A stretch of 42,230 nucleotides of DNA from Nemertoderma westbladi (taxonomy: Eukaryota > Xenacoelomorpha > Nemertodermatida > Nemertodermatidae), in assembly GCA_032718475.1 (NCBI GenBank), contig JAUCBJ010006151.1:1-42230 (forward strand). The letters are read 5' to 3'. Of the stretch, positions 22,564 through 32,440 are shown in pieces. How positions within the stretch are numbered: position 1 is the stretch's first letter; every line of letters begins with the position of its first letter. The position numbers were made by a program, and so were the translations under genes. Under the pieces are notes generated by a model. It was not told the origin of the DNA and did no database searches. It was given only the letters and a program-made list of their open reading frames with translations.

Positions 22564-23440
22564 CTATAGCGGGTCTGTGAATCCATAGCGCTGGGGGGGT
22601 CGGATATTGCGCCCAGAACGTGTACGTGATTGAGTCCGTTGGTCCGCGCGTTGTGGTGGGGTCGGTGAGGCGATGTCGGCCCAGGTCGGGGGTGTCACTG
22701 GCCGAGGGGCCTCGGGCTCTGGGGCAGCGGGCGGAGCGATTTGCGGGATAACCGGGGGAGGGCTGGGTAGGATCAGGGTGGGCTCGGCCATTCCGGACCA
22801 GTTCGCCTCGTGTTTGGCGAGTGTTCGGGAGCCGCACTGGATGGTGAGCCATCGGTTTGGGGCCGGGTCCCACTGCCGGAGGAGGAAGCCGAGGCCGTGG
22901 AGGCGCGAGGCGTCAGTCAGTAGTTCAGTCCGCCTGTCGGGGTGGAAACCTGAGAGGTATAGTGGACTCGACAGCGCGGTCCGGGTTGCCTCAAACGCGT
23001 TCTGGTGCTGTGGAAGCCAAACCCAGGCGGCCCTGTCCGCGTTGAGACTGCGGAGGGGGTCGACGAGTTGGGAGATCTCGGGAGTCGAGTTTCCCAACAG
23101 TTGGGCGTGGCCCAGGAAGGAACGGAGTTCGCGGCGGTTAGTTGGGGCCGGGAAGTGGCGGAGGTCGTCGGTGAGGGCCGGATCGATCCGGTAGTGCCCG
23201 TGACTGACGAGGTAGCCCCCGAACCGGACCTCGGGGAGGCAGTACTGGACTTTGTCGGTGTTCAGCGATACGTTGGCGATGTCGCAGGCTGCGAGGACGC
23301 GGGCGACGGCCTCCGGGTGTTCCTCGGCCATGTCAGTGTGGATGATGACATCCTCCACTATCCGCCCGATGTTGGGGACTCCGTTGAGAGCGCGCGCCAT
23401 CCTCGCGTTAAACACATCGGAGCCACCCCATGGGCATCCG
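22564..23440 (-). pseudogene. gypsy-like RT C-terminal half and truncated RNase H
   Basis: The frame resumes near DVFNARMARAL. It continues through the degenerate catalytic box (IVEDVIIHT where YVDD is usual), GYLVSHG and LRSFLGHAQLL into RNase H (TELLTDAS). Just after HEANWS it jumps to a Pro-rich tail and ends in RSGRNIRPPQRYGF. The rest of RNase H and all of integrase are missing. The altered RT box alone would be expected to disable polymerisation. Confidence 0.9.
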
Positions 23441-25519
23441 CCGGTAGCGGAAGCGGCCGCGTGGGGTTGTGAAGGTGGTGAGACGGCGGCTAGCGAGGTC
23501 GAGGCCCACCTGGTGAAACCCCTTAAGACCGTCGAGAACGGTGAAGTAGCGGGCCGAGGTGGGAATTCTCGAGACGACGTGGAACGGAGAGGGGGAGAAG
23601 TAGTTGGGGCGAACTGTGGCTTTATTAAGTTCGCATAAATCAAACGTTATGCGGACTTTGTTGGGGTCGCTTTTCTTCCGCGTAACGACCATCGGGCTGA
23701 GCCACTCGCCCGGGTTGTTCTCGTCCCCGGCGGGCTCCAAGATTCCCATGGCGATCTGGTCGTCGAGTTCCCGGTTGAACGCGGCCTCCAGGTTGACAGG
23801 GATGGAGCGGTTCGTATAGGACAGGTTGGGCTGGGTGCCGGGGGTGCGGTTGATGGTGAGTTCCCCTCCCGCCCCTTCCGCCGCCCCTCCTGACAGTGGG
23901 CGGGGGAAACGGCGGTGTAGGGCTTCCCAGTCAGAGTGGGCGGATGCTACTGGGGGTGCCGGAGCGCCCGGTGGGGGTGACGGTGTGTTGGCGTTGGGTT
24001 TGGGTGGCCCAACCGGGACTGGTGGCTGGGCATCGGTGGGTGGCGGCGGCGTGATTGGCTTGGTTTGTTCTATAACCATGTGGTTCGTAATTGCCGCCAA
24101 GTTGCCACCGCGGAGTATCGGACTCCGCAGTACTCCCAGGGTGAAACACACCCTTCGGGAGAGGAGGGGCTGTTGCAAACCGTCGAGCACCCATAGGTCG
24201 GTGGTGCACACAGTTCCGAGGGCGGTGCACTGGAGGGTGGCGTTAAATATCCCTTTAAAGGTCCACCCGAGGCGGCTCCCATTGGCAAGGCGGGGTGCCA
24301 GCGGGGTCTCGGAGTCCTTGTGGCTCGTCATCGGTTGGCCGTCGGGGTGGCGGAGGTTCTCGTGGCGGCCTCCGAACGCCCTGTAGATCCGCCAAGGGAT
24401 GGTGGTCACGTTGGCTCTGGAGTCCAGGAGGAACTGCAGCTCCGGGATACCGCGGGTCGGGTCCTTGGTGACCTGGAAGCCGATGGTCACGGTTTCGAGG
24501 GACTCGAGTCTCTCCGTGGCCGAGACGTCCGGGATGGAGTCCAGGTCGAGTCCGTCCAGGATCGTGGACCAGACCTGGGCGTTGTGGGAGGACTCGTGGT
24601 CGTCCCGTCCGTTGTCGGGTTCCTGGGTGGTGTAGTTAGTCCGTGGGTTCGGCGTTGGGCGGCTGCGGCACATTCGGTCGTAGTGGCCGACTTGGTTGCA
24701 GTGGCGGCAACGGGCCGTAGCGCCCGGACAACGTTTGCCGGCATGGTGTGGGGGGTAACCGCACTGAGGGCACTTGGAGGATGACTTCGGTTGTCGCTCC
24801 TCGTGGACCGGGCCCTGTTGGTAGCGCCGGGGTGTGGCTGTAACGCGGGTGACGGCGGCGGCGGGGTTCGAGGGCAGGGCGAGCGATGCGGCGTCCTTGC
24901 GCGCTGCCCAGACGGCTTGGGTGAGCCACAGTGCGTCGCCGAGGGAACAGTCGTTGGGGAGACGGAGGAGTTGCTCTGTAACTTCTTTGTCGCCGAATCC
25001 CGCAGTGAACTGGTCCAGGAGGCGGTCCTCTTGGTGGGCCTCCTTAGTGGCGAGCGCGGCGAAGTCGCACTTGGCGGCCAGGTCCCGGAGGGCGACGAGG
25101 AAGGACTCCGGACTCTCCTCGGGGAGGCGGTGACGTCGGGCCAACTGCTGCCGGTAAACCCGTCGGTTGGTCCCGCCGTCGATGTGCCGCCCCAACTGAT
25201 CGATGACGTCCTCCGAGTTCGCGTTTTGTTCGGTAGTAAGGGCGAGCCCCTTTACTACCGCGTTAGTGGCGCGAGAGAACGCCATAGTGAGCGCGGCGCG
25301 ACGTAGACAGAGGGTGGATCGACGTAGGTCGTTGGTGACGGCAGCATCTGGGGGATTCGCCGGGTCGGAGGTGAACAGGTTGAGGAGTCCCGATCTGGCG
25401 AGGAAGGTGTCCCATTCATCCTTCCAGAGGTCCCACGTTGCCTTCTCCGACTCGATGTCGAAGGCGGGCGGGGAACTTCACAGGATGAAGGTGTGGGGGT
25501 TGCGTGGATCTGTCGCCAT
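23408..25519 (-). pseudogene. gypsy-like Gag-protease-RT N-terminal half, broken
   Basis: The probable Gag ATG is at 25519, with an in-frame TGA at 25478-25480 after 13 codons. The frame is then open to 23408. In the open part, counted from the ATG at 25285, two zinc knuckles lie at residues 172-186 and 193-206. A protease motif at 286-293 reads LLDSRAN where D-S/T-G-A is normal. After a Pro-rich linker comes RT (TFDLCELNKATVRP, FTVLDGLKGFHQVGLD). The frame is lost near 23420-23440. Gag, protease and RT are in one continuous frame. Confidence 0.9.
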
Positions 25520-25568
25520 GTTGTTAATGGGGAATAGTAGGAGTTCGTAGGTCCAGTTTATCGGCGTG

Positions 25569-25586
25569 TTCGGAAGCACTGCGCCA
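25569..25586 (-). promoter_or_regulatory. Primer-binding site
   Basis: On the minus strand TGGCGCAGTGCTTCCGAA begins directly after the 5' LTR. The initial TGG complements a tRNA CCA end. The tRNA is not identified. Confidence 0.65.
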
Positions 25587-25715
25587 TGACGTATATGAGT
25601 AGGGGGGTTTGGTGAACTTAGTATGACTTATATTAATGGTGTTGATATAAGTAAGGAAATAGAACAAACCAAGCATTAGGCCTAGGTGTACTGTAAATAG
25701 CAGAAGTACTACACA
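25587..25715 (-). repeat. 5' LTR (129 bp)
   Basis: Partner of 22252-22381, with TG...CA ends, followed on its outer side by GACCT. Confidence 0.9.
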
Positions 25716-25720
25716 GACCT
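25716..25720. repeat. 5-bp target-site duplication of the LTR element, right
   Basis: GACCT, matching 22247-22251. It is followed by two further GACCT copies in tandem. Confidence 0.75.
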
Positions 25721-25914
25721 GACCTGACCTGGAATTAAATATATAAGGTAGATACTGTAGGACAATATTTTTCGGTATGGAGAGCATTATCATATTGCCC
25801 TATCTACATTATATAAAACCATCATTCAGATTGTGTTACATATTTGTAATCCTTGCATTTGCATGGCCAGCTTTCTAACAGTAGCAACGAATCTAACATA
25901 ACATTACACCATGC

Positions 25915-25951
25915 AAGGGGATATAGTGTCGTTACTCAGGTACCTGCACCA

Positions 25952-25982
<31 letters not shown>

Positions 25983-27505
25983 ATTATACAAATCTTAATG
26001 AGATTGCATGAAATTTGGAACAGAGATAGTTTCACCTCCCGACCTCTGACTGGGTGAGCCAGAATTTATATTTTTGCTCTCATTTTTTAGCTACAAGCGT
26101 TTGAATGAGGTGTTTCCGGCGATATTTCGATCATTTACACTGCAGCTATTATTCAACCTTATAGTTACTGTAGAAAGCAGGCAGTGAAGGTATTCCAAAT
26201 ATGTAACACAATCTGAATTTCGTTGAAAAATACTGTAGCTGAGATTATGGGCGTTCGAAAGTTCAATGGTTTTGCACCTGCGCGAAGCTGTTTTATTCTA
26301 TTTATTAAATACACCATATTCTAGAACATTTCGTATATATATGAATAGCTACGTAAGAGTATGCCTATGATTAAAGAGAAGAGTAATTGCATTTGTTGGG
26401 TTGCCCAGCTACGTATGGGATAAACAAAATGGTCCAGAATACGGAATATTTATTAAATACACCATGTCCCGTAATATAGTGTCATTTTCTGATGACACGG
26501 ACCCCCCCCCCCCCCCAGATTTTTCTACAAATCTTTATCATATTGCTTGAAATTTGAAACACCACTAGTTCCACTCACCGTCGATGACCCCATGAAGCCG
26601 GAATTTTCGATTTTGCTTTTAAATTATTTTTATAAGCGCTTTAAAAAAGTGTCTTTTGCGAAATCGCACCCTCTGTATCGTGGACATTCTTCACTTTAGT
26701 CGTATTTTTTTCATATCATTAAATAGCTTGCCTTGCAAGAATTACAAATATGTAAAAATATCTGAATTTCGTTGAGAAACAGCTGAGATATAGGCGTTCA
26801 AAGATTGCAAGAATTATCGTTCGCTGCAGGCCATTTATTCTATTTAATAAATATACAAATTACGAAAATTACAAAAATTACGACTAATGTGAAGAATGTC
26901 CACGATACAGAGGGTGCGATTTCGCAAAAGACACTTTTTTAAAACGCTTATAAAACGAATTTAAAGGCAAATTCGAAAATTCCGGCTTCGGGGTCATCGA
27001 CGGTGAGTGGAACTAGTGGTGTTTCAAATTTCAAGCAATATGATAAAGATTTGTAGAAAAATCTGGGGAGGGGGGGGGGGGGGGGGGTCCGTGTCATCAG
27101 AAAATGACACTATATTACGGGACATGGTGTATAATAAAACAGCCTCGAGCAGGTGCAAAACCATTCAACTTTCGAACGCCCATAATCTCAGCTACAGTAT
27201 TTTTCATCGAAATTCAGATTGTTTTACATATTTGGAATCATTGCACGGCCATCTTTCTATCAGTACCAACAAATCAATATAAAATCAATCTTCTTATTTG
27301 AAGAATAATAAGTGCGGTGCAACATCGGCGGATTCACCTTTTTCAAACGCTCGCAGTTAAAAAAAAAAATGAGAGCAAAAGTAAAAATTCTTGCTCACCC
27401 ACGTTCATGTAATCTCATTAAGATTGTTGAAAAATTTGGGGGGTGGTGGGTGGGGTCGGTACCTGAATAACGACACTATTCCAGGGCATGGTGTATAATG
27501 TACTA
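25915..27505. repeat. Large nested palindrome with poly-C/poly-G arms
   Basis: The outer left arm (about 25915-26360) has ATATAGTGTCGTTACTCAGG, a poly-C tract near 25954-25972 and CTGAATTTCGTTGAAAAATACTG. It is matched in inverse by 27133-27505 (poly-G near 27439, CCTGAATAACGACACTAT). At its centre sits a second foldback: 26457-26725 pairs with about 26868-27135. That arm runs from ACACCATGTCCCGTAATATAG through GATGACACGGA and poly-C to GTGTCTTTTGCGAAATCGCA. The two share a design, so they look like two subfamilies of one foldback element, one nested in the other. No coding capacity is seen. Confidence 0.9.
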
Positions 27506-27969
27506 AATAACCAGTTATTTAGTACACCTAATTTATAAAAACTTGCAAGTACAGTTGTAGTCGTCATGCATGGGACGTACACAGCTGATTATGTTACGTT
27601 GCATAGCAACGCCATTACATAACATAAATAAAGAGCTTTCCAATGAGAGCAAAAGCAGAAAGTCAGCGTGCAAATGTGATTATAGCACAGGCAGATTGCC
27701 TACCGGTATTGCCGTATTTTGTATTAATACAGTAATAAGTTTGGGCATTCATTTATTTATTTTTTATTGTACTAGTTGTACCGCGACCGCGGTACCGGTA
27801 CCTTAAGTAGATAAGTACCATGATCCGGAATACAGCAGTCCATTCAGTTATTGAGTCTGCCTACTTTATTTTCAAAAATGATGTTAGTTAGGTCTCTAGC
27901 CTCGGATACCGGTAGGTTCTTATCTTTATTCTTATTATTATTTCATTATTAGCTTAATCTGTTAATGGC
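27506..27969. other. Gene-poor stretch with short GC palindromes
   Basis: AT-rich DNA without a supported gene. GTACCGCG-AC-CGCGGTAC (27778-27795) and GGTACCGGTACC (27791-27802) are overlapping palindromes of unknown role. Confidence 0.5.
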
Positions 27970-28175
27970 ACCCTCCTAATCGAACTCCCTCCTGGGAGTC
28001 CCTGACTCCCTCCTGGGAGTCCCTAACTCCCTCCTGGGAGTCCCTGACTCCCAGGATCTGACTCCCTCCTGGGAGTCCCTGACTCCCTCCTGGGAGTCCC
28101 TGACTCCCAGGATCTGACTCCCTCCTGGGAGTCCCTGACTCCCTCCTAATCTGAAATCAACTCCCTGACTCCCAT
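27970..28175. repeat. 21-bp minisatellite with 14-bp spacers
   Basis: Units of CTCCCTCCTGGGAGTCCCTGA alternate with a 14-bp CTCCCAGGATCTGA variant in a 21+21+14 bp order. Each unit contains CTCCC/GGGAG and can fold on itself. The last unit grades into CTCCCTCCTAATCTG, which resembles the end of the adjacent MITE-like element. Confidence 0.93.
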
Positions 28176-28205
28176 AAACAAACAGGTTGCTTTCTGCCAA
28201 CGGCA

Positions 28206-28425
28206 CTTGTGTCAAATAGGGGACTCTCCTAATCTGCTAATCCTGAAATCACCTAAACTGAAGTCACTAGTGCCCGGTTAGTAAAGGAGCAGGTTACAGA
28301 GGCGAGTTGAAAGGAACCAAAACAATAAACGAGAGTTAGGAATATTGTTATCACCTGCTAAATTTCAGAATTAGCAGGTGATTTCAGGATTAACAGATTA
28401 GCAGGGTCCCCTATTTGACACAAAA
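28206..28425. mobile_element. MITE-like element with about 48-bp terminal inverted repeats
   Basis: 28206-28253 (CTTGTGTCAAATAGGGGAC, CTAATCCTGAAATCACCT) pairs with 28376-28425 in inverse orientation. The interior holds a near-perfect 31-bp palindrome (28351-28381, CACCTGCTAA/TTAGCAGGTG). It also holds a 49-bp segment (28282-28330) shared with 14574-14620. There is no ORF. The superfamily is unknown and no target-site duplication is clear. Confidence 0.75.
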
Positions 28426-28543
28426 GTCTGAAAGTGCCTTTCTGCCTTGTTAATATTATGCTTACCTACCCGACCAGTCTGTCGGTATACAGCACAGGTA
28501 TATTGTATTGTATATATACAGATATAATATTTTATCGGTAAAA

Positions 28544-29344
28544 ATGCGGAGTAAATACACGAGATTATTTAAATATCTTTTAATTTTAACCAAATCGATT
28601 GTTTTCCTGAGCGGATTGTGTTTAATAACTGTTGGTGTTGTTTCCAACTCCGATTATAAACCATATATTTACGCGGCGCTCAACACTTCCCTTGTTTACA
28701 ACCTCGCGGCGGCGACAGTTGCGTTCGGTTGCTTAGCAACTGTCGTAGCGTTTATCGGTTTATGCGGCGCGTTGGGCGGAAACCAAATGATAACTGGAAT
28801 TGGCACCGTTCTAGTCGCGTTGTTAGCGATATCGCAGACTGTAATCGTTGTAACGGCGTTCGTAACTCTAGCGGAAATTAATGTAACCTTAGCAACTCGA
28901 ATGATGACGTCATTAACTGAGAGTTACCGCGGCGATGTTACAGACGATGCGTTGAACGCGGCGCAAGTCCAGCTGCGGTGCTGCGGCGTGGCGAGCGGCT
29001 CGGATTGGGAGGCGAGTCGGTGGTTCCGAGACGGCCGGAGTCGGCTGCTAATCGCCGGCTCGGAACTCCGTCGGAAGTACCCAGCGACCTGTTGCCATGG
29101 CGACGAGGACCTCCTAGTGACCCCCGGGAACTACAGCGCGATCACCAGCCCCCGGAACCGCCAGCTGCTGGAGCGTTGCTACGCACCGCAACCCAATACC
29201 TTTGCCTACCGCACGGGGTGTCTAGGAAGGACGGTCGACTTTATTTCCTACCATATTTACCTTATCGGGGGAATAAATTGTGGGATTATTTTGTTCTACG
29301 CGGCTGATTTCGCCGTTTCCATGGCATCGCTTTGTGTCGACTAA
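28544..29344 (+). CDS. Tetraspanin, single exon (266 aa)
   Basis: Four-pass membrane scaffold protein of the tetraspanin family. TM1 is about residues 12-34, TM2 52-75, TM3 84-108 and TM4 234-262. The large extracellular loop (about 110-233) carries the diagnostic CCG (146-148), a second CC pair (183-184), Cys212 and Cys226, giving six cysteines. N113 in NVT is a possible glycosylation site at the loop start. I chose the ATG at 28544 (A at -3, directly before the basic RSKYTRLFKYL lead into TM1); the frame is also open 12 codons upstream. The usual length is 200-350. No intron interrupts it, whereas most animal tetraspanin genes have several, so a retrogene or lineage intron loss is possible. 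Codon use is GC-richer than its flanks. The subfamily is not resolved. Confidence 0.93.
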   Translation: MRSKYTRLFKYLLILTKSIVFLSGLCLITVGVVSNSDYKPYIYAALNTSLVYNLAAATVAFGCLATVVAFIGLCGALGGNQMITGIGTVLVALLAISQTVIVVTAFVTLAEINVTLATRMMTSLTESYRGDVTDDALNAAQVQLRCCGVASGSDWEASRWFRDGRSRLLIAGSELRRKYPATCCHGDEDLLVTPGNYSAITSPRNRQLLERCYAPQPNTFAYRTGCLGRTVDFISYHIYLIGGINCGIILFYAADFAVSMASLCVD

Positions 29345-30560
29345 CATATTATTTTGTTATCGAATCTTCTCGTGTGGATCGATGCTAATACCAACGGAAT
29401 TGAGAAAAAAATTAAATTCCGACCTGTTTCATTGACTTTTGTTTATTGTTTTGGATTGGATGACGTGCCACTTATAACCTGTTCCTTTCCCTTAATTGGT
29501 AATCAACATTATTTAGTTCGCTGTGACGAAATATTGATTCCCAGAAAACGAGAGAACTTGCGTAGTATTTAAATCCATTTCCTTGAATTAATATCGCTCC
29601 AGAGGTCGTGGGGTTCTACCCCTGTAGGCAGGCCAGGATAGTTTTCGTTTTGGCACAAATGCTTTAAAGGTACTAACCAAACCAGGGCGCATATATGCTT
29701 TGTTATTTATATGGTCGTTAAATGAGTACCAGTTATCTCTTTGCCTGTAAGGAGTATAGTTCTGTGGGGTCTATACTGGAAATGAGTGGTGAGACCTTCT
29801 TTTCTATTTTTCGTACTTGTTACAAGTAGCTCTCCTTGTTTTTTTTTCATTTCCGCACTCATTGCCTCTAACATAAGGTAAGGATGATACGACCGAATCT
29901 GTGCAACTACTGTGTATTTTTTTAATTATCTTATTTAATTAATTGTTGCAGAAATTACGTTATTTTATTTTCTTCAATACTAGGCTCTTTTCTCTGATAA
30001 ATTAATAAAGATAAGCTAACTTTACTACTGTACTATGGATATTTATAATAATAATACGATTTGTTGGTATTTTTGAAAACACTAGCTACTCTACCATTTT
30101 TATGAAAACAGTAACTACCATTGAAAACACTAGCTACCACAAAAATTAAACATGTACCGGAATACCCCTCCAGTACAATTTAATGAAATTAGTAAGATGG
30201 CAAACAACGAAAAGAACTTAAGTTATTTTTATGCCGTTTCTATCTAATTTAATGATGCTCGAATGGCTTTTGGTGAGGTCTGTTTGTAATAAGAGTATCA
30301 TTCTTACGGATACTGGAGTAGAATTTAAAGTGCCAATCTGTTAATGAAATGCTTATTGAGATGGTCATCTTCGTATTTTAGACGTTGTACCTTCTGTATT
30401 AAAAAAGTCTCGTAAAGTAGCTATAAATTTTATAAAATAATTATTTAATACAAAGAAAAAAAGAGTTGAATTGTTTTAGATCCGCATAGGGAGACCTCAG
30501 GCATTCACTCAGTTTTGTTTGTTGTTGATGGGGTTGATTTCCAGTTACAAGGCTTCATAC
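29345..30560. other. Tetraspanin 3' flank, no gene seen
   Basis: AT-rich DNA. AATAAA at 30004-30009 is a possible distant poly(A) signal. A T-arm-like stretch (GTGGGGTTCTACCCCTG near 29608) may be a SINE remnant. No coding signal is supported. Confidence 0.45.
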
Positions 30561-30633
30561 GGCGCAGTGGCGAAGTTGGTAGAGCGTTTCACTTGGAATC
30601 TCTAGGTACCGAGTTTAATCCCCCACTCCGGTG
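30561..30633 (+). repeat. tRNA-like sequence (SINE head or tRNA pseudogene)
   Basis: TGGCGAAGTTGG (30568-30579) fits an A-box, followed by TAGAGCG. GAGTTTAATCCC (30611-30622) is a degenerate B-box. The acceptor-stem ends do not pair well, so a working tRNA is unlikely. A T-run follows at 30638. Confidence 0.45.
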
Positions 30634-30734
30634 AATGTTTTTTTGTTGTTGTAAGATTGGTAGTAAGCAATTCAAGGAGGAGACAGATCATGCGTTAGTA
30701 GACGCGGACATCTGCGCGATTTCGCGCTTTTTTT

Positions 30735-32440
30735 CCACTATTATCAACGAATTTTATATACCGATAATAAAGGATAGTAAAGGGTCGAGAGAATATTCAA
30801 AAAAAAATGTTTTACGTTTTAGTTTTATTCTTAAATTGGTACTTTTTTGTTGCTAAATTCTTTAATAAAACGTAGATATAGTGTAGTATATATATAGTAG
30901 ATATAGAAACGATATAGTATAAATATATAGTAGTATATATATATGAGTAGTATATATATATAGTAGATATAGAAACGATAGAGTGTTACACAATAAATTG
31001 AACTGTAGTACAGTATATTACTACATTGCTTCCATAGTTACTGCGATTCCAATTACTGTACTCTTCAACTCCTGATGCTGCCTTACTCAATGTTAATAAT
31101 TTAGTGTTCTCGAATATATATTATCCAACTACACCATGACCCGTAATATAGTGACATTTTCTGATGACACGGACCCCCCCCCCCCCCCCCCCAAATTTTT
31201 CTACAAATCTTTATCATATTGCTTGAAATTTGAAACACAACTAGTTCCACTCACCGTGGTTGTTACCATGAAGCCGGAATTTTCGATTTCGCCTTTAAAT
31301 TTTTTTAAAGCGTTTAAAAAGTGTCTTTTGCGAATCGCACCCTCCGTATCGTGGCCATTCTTCACTTTAGTCGTAATTTTTTCATATCAATAGAAAGCTT
31401 GCGTTGCAAGGATTCCAAATATGTAACAATATCTGAATTTCGTTGAGAAACAGCTGAGATATAGGCATTCAAAGATTGCAAGAATTATTGTTCGCTGAAG
31501 GCCATTTATTCTATTTAATAAATACACAATATTCTGGAACAATTTGTTTATGTATGATTAGCTACGCAATATAGATATTGTATAGGCATACCGCTGTTGC
31601 CAACCAACTCATAAAATAAATAACACGTTCTAGAATTTTGTGTATTTATTAAATAGAATAAATGGCCTGCAGCGAACAATAATTCTTGCAATCTTTGAAC
31701 GCCTATATCTCAGCTGTTTCTCAACGAAATTCAGATATTGTTACATATTTCGAATCCTTGCAAGGCAAGCTTTCTAATGATATGAAAAAATTACGACTAA
31801 TGTGAAGAATGGCAATGATACGGAGGGTGCGATTTCGCAAAAGACACTTTTTTAAAACGCTTATAAAAAAATTTAAAGGCGAAATCGAAAATTCCGGCTT
31901 CATGGTAACAACCACGGTGAGTTGAACTAGTTGTGTTTCAAATTTCAAACAATATGATAAAGATTTGTAGAAAAATTTGGGGGGGGGGGGGGGGGTCCGT
32001 GTCATCAGAAAATGACACTATATTACGGGACATGGTGTATATTGAAAGCCACAAACCAATTGAGTTCTGTTTTGGATTTAGCCTTGCAAACAATAAAGTG
32101 GTTTATGTTGTAAAGCGGGTCTCTAGTTACGTTATAAATATTCTAGAACAATAAATTATTTAACATTGAGTAAGGCAGCATCGAGAGTTGAATAGTACAA
32201 TAATTAGAATCGCAGTAATTATGGAAGCAATGTAGTAATATACTGTACTACAGTTCAATTTATTTGTAACACTATATCGATCTATCTTTTAAATTAAAGA
32301 ATTGAGCAACAAAAAGAACCAATTTAAAAATGTAATTACGTATAACATGGGGAAAAAAATGTAGAAATGTTTTTTAAATATTCTCTCCGACCATTTATTA
32401 ACCTTGCACGGTAAATATAATGCCTCTAGAATAGTGAAAA
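30735..32440. repeat. 1.7-kb imperfect palindrome with central foldback element
   Basis: The centre is near 31590. The inner arms are 31132-31560 and about 31620-32040. They carry poly-C then poly-G tracts and the CGTAATATAG, GATGACACGGA and TCTGAATTTCGTTGAGAAACAGCTGAGATAT motifs of the 26.5-27.1 kb foldback. The outer arms 30735-31131 and 32045-32440 are also inverted copies of each other: CTTACTCAATGTTAA, AGTACAGTATATTACTACATTGC and AGAGAATATT on the left match their complements on the right. They share no obvious sequence with the outer arms at 25.9 kb. Short frames in the arms are by-products of this symmetry. Confidence 0.9.
30865..30980. repeat. TA-rich simple repeat
   Basis: TATATATATAGTAGATATAG (with GAAACGATA following) is repeated in two imperfect copies within the left outer arm of the palindrome. 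It is largely absent from the right arm, so it expanded after the arms formed. Confidence 0.8.

Larger units (their letters stand above)
22252..25715 (-). mobile_element. Compact Ty3/gypsy-like LTR retrotransposon, no integrase
   Basis: A 3464-bp element on the minus strand: 5' LTR at 25587-25715, primer-binding site, Gag-protease-RT-partial RNase H, polypurine tract, 3' LTR at 22252-22381. The LTRs are about 130 bp, start TG and end CA, and differ at only about three positions; a GACCT duplication flanks the element. The body is much more GC-rich than its surroundings. The coding region has an early TGA, a frameshift and a deletion removing the end of RNase H and the integrase, so it is non-autonomous. 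Position between the RTE-like LINE and a foldback repeat is consistent with nested insertion. Confidence 0.93.

Noticed and set aside
22673-25550. Several long plus-strand frames across the LTR element
   Set aside because: They are antisense shadows of GC-rich gag-pol coding sequence, which has few stops on either strand.
30561-30633. Functional tRNA gene
   Set aside because: The A-box is good, but the B-box is degenerate and the acceptor stem does not pair.
31136-32154. Short frames in the 31-32 kb palindrome
   Set aside because: The same peptide arises on both arms because of the inverted symmetry and includes a homopolymer-encoded proline/glycine run.
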